This document shows positions 15,873 to 22,184 of a stretch of DNA of 23,783 nt, in pieces; the stretch's first letter is position 1, and each line of letters opens with the position of its first letter. The stretch is taken from NCBI GenBank assembly GCA_964508085.1, contig CAZDTI010000085.1, positions 1-23,783 on the forward strand. The letters are read 5' to 3'. Both the position numbers and the translations under genes were made by a program. The notes beneath the pieces are model-generated. The model had not been told where the DNA came from and searched no databases. It saw only the letters and a program-made list of their open reading frames with translations. This DNA comes from CALGLS01 sp964508085. GTDB lineage: Bacteria > Bacteroidota > Bacteroidia > Chitinophagales > Saprospiraceae.

Positions 15873-16318
15873 AAGATCTAAAGAACTGTGTATTGTAGAG
15901 GGAGGAAAGCGCTAAAAAGAACAACTGTAAACCGGAAAGTTATTATTTGCGGAGTTTTAAGAGCTATCAAAGTAATAAGCGTTACTTAATTATTGTATTT
16001 TTGAGGACTTTCAATACATATCCGATCTGGATATTACAACACTGTGGCCGTTTGTTGAAAGAAAACTGAGGTCTGTTCATTTTCTAAGTAGACTATATAA
16101 AATTTACTGAAAGTAAATTACTATGTGACTTTTGACTTAGAAGGCTCTGTGCTCTTATGTGCCTATATGGTGAAAATTCGCAGAATGAAGGAGACTAGCG
16201 TCTTACTAGATTTAGTTTACGGGTATTCTACGAAAGGAGCAAAAAAGTTTACAGCTAAAAATGTTTTATTCCACCAAAAAGAAGTTTTCGTTTTCGTTAA
16301 AAGTTTAAGTTAATCCCT
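15873..16318. other. intergenic region upstream of the sensory operon
   Basis: No credible gene is visible in these 446 bp; a 62-codon frame starting at a GTG (16125) has no family resemblance. Features seen: AAGTAA-TAAGCG-TTACTT, an inverted repeat at 15970-15987; ATATCC-GATCT-GGATAT (16018-16034); and AATTTACT-GAA-AGTAAATT (16101-16119), a perfect eight-base-pair hairpin. No exact TAnnTTTG promoter precedes the kinase gene; the nearest is TTACTTTG on the minus strand at 15968-15975. Confidence 0.5.
15971..15982 (-). promoter_or_regulatory. AGTAATAAGCGT motif upstream of the kinase operon
   Basis: This 12-mer equals the core of the element before the two T9SS genes (AGTAAATAAGCGT) with one A missing. 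It is embedded in a short inverted repeat and overlaps the promoter-like TTACTTTG (minus strand, 15968-15975). Its position, about 100 bp before the first kinase gene, would suit autoregulation. Three occurrences in comparable positions are suggestive but not proof. Confidence 0.4.
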
Positions 16319-18334
16319 CTAACTCATAAACTCCCAAGCCGACCGATATCCTCCAACCTCTTCGGTATACGAAATAAACTCCCCATAAAATTTATCATTT
16401 CCAATCGTCGCACTATCCCCAATTATAACAAGCTGTTTACGTGCCCGAGTCATTGCCACGTTCATCCGTCGATAATCTGATAAAAACCCAATTTCACTTT
16501 TCTCATTCGACCGAACCAGAGAAATATAAATCACATCCCGTTCCTGACCCTGGAAAGCATCAATGGTATTAATGTCCACATGTTTTGCGTAAGCCATTAA
16601 TTTTTCATCTTGCTCCAATGACTCCTTTATATGCATCACCTGCGCACGATAAGGAGAAATCAATGCGATAGAGGACAGCTCAGAGTCTTGTTCAGCAAGG
16701 CTATCAACCAACTGTAAAAAATGTTCACGTAAAATAAAGAACTCCCCTTCATTGTGCCGACTCCCCGTTTCTGGATTTATAGCTTCCGCAAAACCACAAC
16801 CAGCAGTATCAATAAACTGAACAGGACAATAATCTGGAATCCCCAGCGAGTGCTCTGCCACCGTTACATCCGCTTTCAGTTGATTGTTATAAAATTGTTT
16901 ATTGGAAAATTGCATAATCATATCGTTCATTCGATATTGCACATCCAGGAAATTAACATCCTTCATGTACCTGATGCTTTTTTCTAACAAACTAATTCCG
17001 AATCCGCCCTTTTGCGCTTCAATAGATTTCACAGTAGGAGGCAACTGAAGCGGATCTCCTGCTAAAACCACTCGATACGCCTTACTAATTGGAATCAAAC
17101 TGGCCGGTTGTAAAGCCTGTGCCGCTTCATCAATAACCACCGTCCTAAAATTAATATCCTTCAACCTGGAATGAGTCGCATTAACTAAAGTGCAAGCAAT
17201 AACATCAGCATTACTAAGAATCTCAGAAATAATCCGATCCTCTAACATCCGGGCCCAGTCCTCCAACTCCCTTGCCTCTTGATAAGCATCCCTCCGTTGC
17301 TCCCGTTCTTTGTTTCCAAAATTCCGTTTGTATTTTTTTGCTTCTCGTCTCGCCTTCGCAGCCTGTATTCTGACCTTCTTAATATTCTTACTCTCTGGGT
17401 GACTGGACAGTCGTCCCTCCAAGGTCAAAGAAATCAATTCCTCATCCACCCTCGATATATTTCCAATCCGAACCACATTCAACCCTTTTTCCGAAAGGCG
17501 ATCCACCAACAAATCAACCGCCGCATTACTAGGTGCAGTAACTAGGACATTCTTTTCCTTTTCACAAATCAATTTAATCGCATGAACCAAGGTCGTTGTT
17601 TTACCAGTCCCAGGAGGGCCATGTACCACACTAAGATCTTCAGTAGCGAGTACATTGGCAACAGCCTTAACCTGTGCCTCATTCAAATAAGCATGATGAA
17701 CTTCCGGAGGAGTAGACCAGCGGGGTGGGAGGTTGCCAAAGAAAATGGATTTGAGTTCAGAAAGTCGCCCTGTTTTTGTTTTTAGCAACAGCTTCAGCAC
17801 CTTTTCCATTTCCAGATAGGTCCGTTCGTCAAACAAAAGGTCAACTCCCAACTGACCATTCGTTAACCAATCTGGAAAGTCCTTACTGTTGAGAATGATC
17901 TTCATTTTTCGTTTATCCACAAAATGAATAACACCACTCTGGCTTCGTTGCGTTGTTTTACTAAATTTGTCATCAGCTAACGAGTACAATTCCACTGGCG
18001 CGCCGCTCTTAAAACGGTGTGAACTGTCGGTATCTTTATTCCGCTCTACTATCACGAATGCCCGATCTCCAACGGTATAGCCTTGTTTATTTATGGTAAG
18101 AGGATGCCAGGTTAGTCCCTTTTTTCTTTTTTCTGCGAGAGAAAGTGTCAATACATCTTTTCTGTATCGCTCAAAGTCTTCTTGCTTCTCCAGTTTTAAA
18201 AGTTGTTGAAGTTTATGAAGTTGTTGATCTATAGATTCTTCCTGCATGCCACCAAAGGTAAATATTTCAACTTCAATTCCCATAAGTACGTAAAGATTCG
18301 CGATGGGTGTCTCCAGTTTAATGTATTTCCGCAT
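16319..18334 (-). CDS. superfamily 1 helicase, Upf1/IGHMBP2-like (AAA domain)
   Basis: A cytoplasmic ATP-dependent DNA/RNA helicase of 671 residues. Seen motifs in order: Q-motif-like LNEAQVKAV (217-225), Walker A GPPGTGKTTT (239-248), TAPSNAAVD (motif Ia, 266-274), Walker B DEAAQ (402-406), motif III GDPLQLPPT (426-434), QYRMN (466-470), motif V TIDAFQGQERDVIYIS (590-605) and motif VI NVAMTRARKQL (625-635). Between Walker A and B lies a long Arg/Lys/Glu-rich segment (~318-372) expected to be helical, the typical stalk insertion of Upf1-like enzymes. An oligonucleotide-binding beta domain occupies ~70-150. The first 29 residues overlap a repeat-rich upstream region and look unlike the rest, so an internal ATG at 18247 (MQEESIDQQLHKLQQLL) is a plausible true start. 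The gene is monocistronic; its role (repair, RNA metabolism) cannot be read from context. Confidence 0.88.
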   Translation of the reverse strand: MRKYIKLETPIANLYVLMGIEVEIFTFGGMQEESIDQQLHKLQQLLKLEKQEDFERYRKDVLTLSLAEKRKKGLTWHPLTINKQGYTVGDRAFVIVERNKDTDSSHRFKSGAPVELYSLADDKFSKTTQRSQSGVIHFVDKRKMKIILNSKDFPDWLTNGQLGVDLLFDERTYLEMEKVLKLLLKTKTGRLSELKSIFFGNLPPRWSTPPEVHHAYLNEAQVKAVANVLATEDLSVVHGPPGTGKTTTLVHAIKLICEKEKNVLVTAPSNAAVDLLVDRLSEKGLNVVRIGNISRVDEELISLTLEGRLSSHPESKNIKKVRIQAAKARREAKKYKRNFGNKEREQRRDAYQEARELEDWARMLEDRIISEILSNADVIACTLVNATHSRLKDINFRTVVIDEAAQALQPASLIPISKAYRVVLAGDPLQLPPTVKSIEAQKGGFGISLLEKSIRYMKDVNFLDVQYRMNDMIMQFSNKQFYNNQLKADVTVAEHSLGIPDYCPVQFIDTAGCGFAEAINPETGSRHNEGEFFILREHFLQLVDSLAEQDSELSSIALISPYRAQVMHIKESLEQDEKLMAYAKHVDINTIDAFQGQERDVIYISLVRSNEKSEIGFLSDYRRMNVAMTRARKQLVIIGDSATIGNDKFYGEFISYTEEVGGYRSAWEFMS

Positions 18335-18341
18335 GCAGAGA

Positions 18342-18485
18342 CTTGTGCTGAGCCTGTCGAAGTAGCGCAGAGGCCGCAGAGCGAATGCGTAAAATTACAT
18401 TTGCTCTGTGTTCTTTTTGTGACCTCCGTGTGATTATAAAGAGATTGGTGAATACGATGGCTCTGCGTTTTCTGCGGCCTCTGCG
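18342..18485. repeat. intergenic repeat cluster with perfect 15-bp inverted repeat
   Basis: CGCAGAGGCCGCAGA (18366-18380) is exactly inverted at 18471-18485, about 90 bp away. Between them are CTCTGTGTTCTTTTTGTGAC and CTCTGCGTTTTCTGCGG, of the CTCTGTG/CTCTGCG type scattered in many bacterial genomes. Immediately before (18342-18363) is a 22-bp sequence whose minus strand reads ACTTCGACAGGCTCAGCACA, a widely distributed intergenic repeat (from memory). The cluster separates the helicase start from the ribosomal-protein promoter and encodes nothing. Confidence 0.75.
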
Positions 18486-18555
18486 TGAGGAATCCGCACT
18501 TAGGTATGGTATGCCCCTACAATAGTTAATGGTCAACAGTTAACAGTTAATTAAA

Positions 18556-18587
18556 TTTGCAAAAAATCAACTATTTAATTACCTTTG
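18556..18587 (+). promoter_or_regulatory. promoter of rpsF-rpsR-rplI, Bacteroidota consensus
   Basis: TTTG at 18556-18559 and TACCTTTG at 18580-18587 are separated by 20 bp and match the -33/-7 signals of the Bacteroidota primary sigma factor. Transcription should start near 18593, giving a leader of about 95 nt before rpsF. The leader might hold an S6:S18 autoregulatory structure as known in many phyla, but I could not confirm one. Confidence 0.85.
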
Positions 18588-18686
18588 CAGCCGTTTTTAG
18601 GTATGAGGATATAAATAACGTAGCCATAGCGGTAAATCGTTTTATTCCAAATGCCTTATTTCTTAACCATAATATAATATACTTCA

Positions 18687-19148
18687 ATGTTAAATTACGA
18701 AGTAACTTTCATCGTAGATCCGGTGCTGTCGGGCGATGAAATCAAAGCGACAGCTCAGACATATGTAGATTCCATCAAAACTGCTGGTGGCGAAATCGTA
18801 CATTTTGACGAGATGGGCTTACGTCAATTGGCGTACACAATAAGAAAACGCACCTCTGGAATTTATTACTGCATCGAATTCAGCGCTGTAAACGGTGAAT
18901 TGATTGCTCCCATGGAATTGGCTTTCCGACGTGACGAACGTGTTTTACGTTTCTTAACGGTAAGACTAGACAAGTACGGTGTTAAATACAACGCTGACAA
19001 ACGTGCTGGTTTAATTGGTAAAACGAAAACCAAAGCTGAAAAAGCTTCATCTGTAGCTAAAGCTGCTAAGGCTAAGCCTAAACCAAAGGCTAAAGCTAAA
19101 CCAGCTCCAGCCCCAGTTGCAGTCGCTGCTTCCAACGAGGAAGAGTAA
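18687..19148 (+). CDS. rpsF: 30S ribosomal protein S6 with Ala/Lys/Pro-rich tail
   Basis: S6 binds 16S rRNA with S18 in the platform of the small subunit. The core (1-~100) has the expected MLNYEVTFIVDP start, the GLRQLAYTIRKRTSGIYYCIEF segment and ELAFRRDERVLRFLTVRLDK. At 153 residues it is longer than typical S6 (about 95-140): residues ~110-153 form a low-complexity tail rich in Lys, Ala and Pro (KAAKAKPKPKAKAKPAPAP) ending in EEE, likely disordered. The gene is first of rpsF-rpsR-rplI; rpsR starts 35 bp later. A-rich sequence rather than a Shine-Dalgarno precedes the ATG. Confidence 0.97.
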   Translation: MLNYEVTFIVDPVLSGDEIKATAQTYVDSIKTAGGEIVHFDEMGLRQLAYTIRKRTSGIYYCIEFSAVNGELIAPMELAFRRDERVLRFLTVRLDKYGVKYNADKRAGLIGKTKTKAEKASSVAKAAKAKPKPKAKAKPAPAPVAVAASNEEE

Positions 19149-19183
19149 ATTCTCATTTATTAATCTTTTAAAAAAGAAATAAC

Positions 19184-19450
19184 ATGGCATCCAGAGATGA
19201 TATAAAATTTTTGAGCAATCCTAATATCGGTTCTCAACGTAAAAAATACTGCCGTTTTCGTAAATTCGGTATCAAACACATCGATTATAAAGATCCTGAC
19301 TTTTTGTTACAATTCATCAACGAGCAAGGAAAAATCTTACCTCGACGTATAACAGGTAACTCCCTTAAGTATCAGCGTAAAATGGCAACAGCCATCAAGA
19401 GATCTCGCCACTTGGCTATTCTCCCTTACGTAGCTGATTTGCTTAAGTAA
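19184..19450 (+). CDS. rpsR: 30S ribosomal protein S18
   Basis: The 88-residue S18 partners S6 on the small-subunit platform. The recognisable body is KKYCRFRKFGIKHIDYKDPD, then LLQFINEQGKILPRRITGNS and KYQRKMATAIKRSRHLAILP with YVADLLK, close to the family signature (I-L-P-R-R-x-T-G-x-x-x-x-x-Q-R-x-L). Length is normal for the phylum. It lies 35 bp after rpsF. The following gap to rplI is unusually long (156 bp) and contains a foldback element. Confidence 0.97.
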   Translation: MASRDDIKFLSNPNIGSQRKKYCRFRKFGIKHIDYKDPDFLLQFINEQGKILPRRITGNSLKYQRKMATAIKRSRHLAILPYVADLLK

Positions 19451-19459
19451 GAAATCTAT

Positions 19460-19574
19460 GTAACTATTCAGATGTTTTAGGTTTTCGGAAACCCGTGAGA
19501 AGGCAAAGAGCAGCGCAAGGTTTCTGAAAGCCGATTAAGATTTTATCGAAATTAAACCAGCCTGAATAGCTACG
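19460..19574. mobile_element. candidate miniature foldback (MITE-like) element between rpsR and rplI
   Basis: GTAACTATTCAG (19460-19471) and CTGAATAGCTAC (19562-19573) are inverted repeats pairing at 11 of 12 positions, and weaker inverted similarity extends inward (TTTA ... TTTCG). The 7-bp sequence AATCTAT occurs directly on both sides (19453-19459 and 19575-19581), like a target-site duplication. Inside, TCGGAAACC (19485-19493) can pair with GGTTTCTGA (19519-19527), and GGTTT-TCGG-AAACC forms an alternative hairpin. No coding capacity is visible. It may instead be a folded intercistronic RNA that tunes rplI expression; only copies elsewhere would separate the two. Confidence 0.4.
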
Positions 19575-19606
19575 AATCTATTTAATAATATCTAAATCAA
19601 TCAATA

Positions 19607-20053
19607 ATGGAAATCATATTATTGCAAAATATTGTTAAGGTAGGAGACAAGCACGAAATCGTAACAGTGAAAAACGGTTATGGACGTAACTACCTTATCC
19701 CTCAAGGCATGGCCATCATTGCCAATGCTGCCAATCGTAAAAAATTAGACGATCTTAAGAGTGAAGAAGAAGCGAAAGAAGCACAAAAAGTAGGATTCTA
19801 TCAGGAGCTTGCTGAAAAGATCGGCGATAACGTTCTCAAAATCGGTGCTAAAGCAGGTACCAGCGGAAAAATCTTCGGTAGTATTACCACGATTCAAATC
19901 GCTGCTGCATTAAAAGAACAAATGGATATTGAGATTGAAAGAAGAAAAATTACTATTCCTGAAGAAATTAAGGAGCTAGGCCAATACGATGTTTCTGTGG
20001 CTTTCCACCCGGAAGTTGTCAAAACAATGAAAATTGACGTAGCACAAGATTAA
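19607..20053 (+). CDS. rplI: 50S ribosomal protein L9
   Basis: L9 binds 23S rRNA near the L1 stalk and helps hold the reading frame. The 148 residues are the family's usual length. The N-terminal domain MEIILLQNIVKVGDKHEIVT is followed by VKNGYGRNYLIPQGMAIIAN, the classical L9 signature, then the long connecting helix (~42-75, KKLDDLKSEEEAKEAQKVGF) and the C-terminal RNA-binding domain (LKIGAKAGTSGKIFGSITT ... GQYDVSVAFHPEV). It is the last gene of the operon, and a strong terminator follows 22 bp after the stop. Confidence 0.97.
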   Translation: MEIILLQNIVKVGDKHEIVTVKNGYGRNYLIPQGMAIIANAANRKKLDDLKSEEEAKEAQKVGFYQELAEKIGDNVLKIGAKAGTSGKIFGSITTIQIAAALKEQMDIEIERRKITIPEEIKELGQYDVSVAFHPEVVKTMKIDVAQD

Positions 20054-20074
20054 TTCTTCTTTTTTAAAGAGCTT

Positions 20075-20117
20075 AAAAGCCGATTGTTGTTTAATTACAG
20101 CAGTCGGCTTTTGCTTT
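20075..20117 (+). terminator. intrinsic terminator of the rpsF-rpsR-rplI operon
   Basis: AAAAGCCGATTGTTG (20075-20089) pairs along 15 positions, with two G-U pairs, with CAGCAGTCGGCTTTT (20098-20112) around TTTAATTA. T-rich sequence (TTTTGCTTT) ends the stem. Its position just after rplI makes the assignment safe. Confidence 0.9.
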
Positions 20118-20600
20118 GTAGGAGGGGCTCTGCCTTTTCGAAAAGGAGAGGCTCTGCAAGCCGGGGGATAAAATGCTAGGTCTTTTCACACAGAAATTAG
20201 GAGTAAAGTTGTATGCACCGTAAATGCACCGAGAAATTCGCCTTCACTTTCAAAATAACAGCCCAAATGTAACTTCAACCTACGATTTCCTTGTATTTAC
20301 TGCGTCACAGAAATTCTAAATTAGAACCTTTATTACTGTGATTCGAGAAGAAGGAGTCGAGGAATGCCTGTCACGATTGGCTAGTTTTCAACCTCAAAAA
20401 GAGAGCCGAACCAAAAATTATAATCTGTGAACGGAAATATGCCTTTGTAATGAGTATAGAAAATAAAAACATATTTTTATTTGTTTGATTTGTTTTATTT
20501 ATATATGTGTTTCATGCTGTTTCACAGCCCTTTGCGAGGAAACTCCTTGATAACTTGAAAACAAAGCCTCAGAACCAATACTTTTATTTTGGACGAAAGC
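20118..20600. other. long intergenic stretch without visible gene
   Basis: No convincing reading frame or known RNA was seen on either strand. The perfect 14-bp palindrome CCTTTTCGAAAAGG (20133-20146) is flanked by GGGCTCTG and AGGCTCTG direct repeats. ATGCACCG occurs twice at about 20213-20232. A strongly A/T-rich run (20460-20510) follows. It may be decayed DNA or upstream regulatory sequence of the RNA candidate at 20638-21118. Confidence 0.4.
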
Positions 20601-20631
20601 TTGACAATTATGCGGGACCCTCTTATCTTTG
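20601..20631 (+). promoter_or_regulatory. consensus promoter reading into a gene-free region
   Basis: TTGACA begins at 20601 and TATCTTTG lies at 20624-20631; TTG to TATCTTTG is 20 bp, the same spacing as the rpsF promoter. No coding sequence of ordinary size lies downstream on this strand before the terminator at 21089-21118, so it probably drives a non-coding or very small mRNA. Confidence 0.7.
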
Positions 20632-20637
20632 TATTGT

Positions 20638-21118
20638 AATTATTCAGTTACGCAGTTGAAAACTCCTCTTAATCAACTACCAACTTTCCTCCCACAGTTT
20701 TATCTCCCGCACGTCTTGTAACATTGTTGTTATTTCGACGAATTATTACCCTCCCATTAATAAGTATTTAATAAGGCTTTTTTGTAATCACATACTACTA
20801 CACTAGAACACCCCCACTGTTTTACTAGAACTATTTTTATTAGAAACTATTTACTAGAACGCCCCCATTATTTTGCTTAAACCGTTTTCAAATTATCCAT
20901 GACCACAACAACAGTACTACTAAGTACATCAACCAAAATGGCGGGGCAGAGCAGATAACAAACATTTTACGTACAAACACATTCAATCATGTTTTGCCAA
21001 TGGGGCAAAACATGTTCAAAAGACAACAATTAAATTTTCATTTAATAAAGAAAAAGGTTAGTTAATAAGTTAGTAAGGTAAACATTTGAATGCTCCGCTT
21101 CGGCGGAGCATTTTTTTT
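20638..21118 (+). ncRNA. candidate ~480-nt orphan transcript with repeated C-rich motifs
   Basis: The interval is bounded by a consensus promoter (20601-20631) and an excellent terminator (21089-21118) and holds no frame above about 20 codons that looks coding. Six C-rich motifs occur: CTCCTC (20663-20668), CCTCCC (20688-20693), CTCCC (20704-20708), CCCTCCC (20749-20755) and two CCCCC runs (20811-20815, 20862-20866). The last two sit in near-repeats starting ACTAGAAC (20802 and 20853; a third ACTAGAAC at 20824 lacks the C run). A perfect 11-bp hairpin CATGTTTTGCC/GGCAAAACATG occupies 20988-21014. C-rich loops are a known design in regulatory RNAs that pair with G-rich mRNA sites, but a function here is inference. 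It did not match my recall of tmRNA, RNase P RNA or SRP RNA. A 19-codon frame (20899-20958, MTTTTVLLSTSTKMAGQSR) could be a leader peptide instead. Confidence 0.5.
21089..21118 (+). terminator. strong intrinsic terminator with UUCG tetraloop
   Basis: AATGCTCCGC (21089-21098) pairs perfectly with GCGGAGCATT (21103-21112) around TTCG closed by C-G, and eight Ts (21111-21118) follow. The T run is only on the plus strand, so it ends rightward transcription. No plus-strand gene precedes it since rplI, which already has its own terminator. Confidence 0.93.
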
Positions 21119-21254
21119 GATATTAAATGGTAAGGTTGGTATTAAATAAGGTAAGGAGAAACTATTAAAACATTTTGTGATCGCCTCGCGTCTCATAAAA
21201 TTATTTTAGTATTGTGCATGGTTGCGGCGATAAAGAAAAGGTAGAATCACTGCT

Positions 21255-21992
21255 CTAAAAATGACAAAGATGCCCGTTCGTATCCAGCCAATCTTCCTTC
21301 TCCTTATAATTCGGCATCGCATCAGAAACCAATTTCCAGAACCTAGCAGAATGATTAAGCTCAATTAAATGAGCCAGTTCATGAATGATGACATAGTCTA
21401 CCACATCGCTGGGAGCGAATAATAAACGAGTAGATAAATTGAGATTACTTTTAGAAGAGCAGCTTCCCCAATTGGAATGATTATATTTTAAGTTAACACT
21501 TCGCACCGGTTGGCGGAAATAAAGATTGTTCAGTTCATTTACGCGACGAATAATATCCGGCGAATAATCCTGCGCCACGACCCGGCTAAGCAAATGTTGA
21601 ATGCTTTTATGCAAATGACTTTCAGAATCTCCACTACTTAAATAAAGTTGGATAATCCCATTCTTAAGTTTTGCAGAGTGCGTTTTCTTTTCTGTTTTAA
21701 AAATGCGGATAGTATATCGCCTTTCTCCTACTACTAGTTCATCCCCATCCCTATAGCCTTTTCCAAAAAAGTGAGTATGTAATTTTGGGTCCGTATTAAA
21801 ACGCATCCGTACCCAATCTATAAACCAGTTGATCTTTGCTTGCTCATCTGCAGCACTCATTCGATAGGGAAGACGAAGAATAGCAGCCCGTTTTCCAATA
21901 GATGCTCGTATATCTTTCCTGGACTCCCTGTAAATTTTAGCAGGAAGAGCTTTACCACTTATGTCCAGAAAAGTTTTTTGAATTGTAGCCAT
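21255..21992 (-). CDS. YgjP-like zinc metallopeptidase (DUF45, M48-related)
   Basis: A 245-residue protein of the YgjP/DUF45 family, predicted zinc peptidases related to SprT/WLM proteins. The metal site is HELAHLIELNHSARFW with His204, Glu205, His208 and His214. Before it lies the family hallmark NWGSCSSKSNLNLSTRLLFA (174-193) and APSDVVDYVI. The N-terminal half carries FGKGYRDGD and RRYTIRI strands as in other members. I chose the ATG at 21992 (MATIQKTF) because the five-codon extension would need a TTG at 22007. No signal peptide, so cytoplasmic. Physiological substrates are unknown. It lies 192 bp downstream of serC in the same direction and could share its transcript. Confidence 0.88.
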   Translation of the reverse strand: MATIQKTFLDISGKALPAKIYRESRKDIRASIGKRAAILRLPYRMSAADEQAKINWFIDWVRMRFNTDPKLHTHFFGKGYRDGDELVVGERRYTIRIFKTEKKTHSAKLKNGIIQLYLSSGDSESHLHKSIQHLLSRVVAQDYSPDIIRRVNELNNLYFRQPVRSVNLKYNHSNWGSCSSKSNLNLSTRLLFAPSDVVDYVIIHELAHLIELNHSARFWKLVSDAMPNYKEKEDWLDTNGHLCHF

Positions 21993-22184
21993 TGAAAATA
22001 CAAACAAAATTTAGAAAATTCAGAATGAGCAATCAGTCCGTACCGGAACGGGCGGCCTTCAATTCCAACCCCTCTATAACGTTAAGTTAAACGACTTCAT
22101 ATCAAGGAATGAGGTTGATTTCGTTTTCCTCACGTTAGAAGGTATTTGAGGTTGAAGTTGAAGTTGCCTTGAAGTTGTAAAAGA

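Noticed and set aside
16125..16313. 62-codon plus-strand frame upstream of the kinase operon
   Set aside because: It starts at a GTG with no promoter, has no recognisable family and no neighbour context; it is probably a chance frame.
18318..18536. 72-codon minus-strand frame over the helicase start
   Set aside because: Its Arg/Ser-rich translation is made from the intergenic repeats (CTCTGCG and GCTCAGCAC types), which commonly give spurious frames.
18557..18739. 60-codon plus-strand frame before rpsF
   Set aside because: It overlaps the rpsF promoter and leader and runs into rpsF in another frame; no coding character.
20899..20958. 19-codon frame MTTTTVLLSTSTKMAGQSR as an attenuator leader peptide
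   Set aside because: A Thr-rich leader peptide would suggest attenuation, but no biosynthetic gene follows on this strand. Mentioned only as an alternative inside the RNA candidate.
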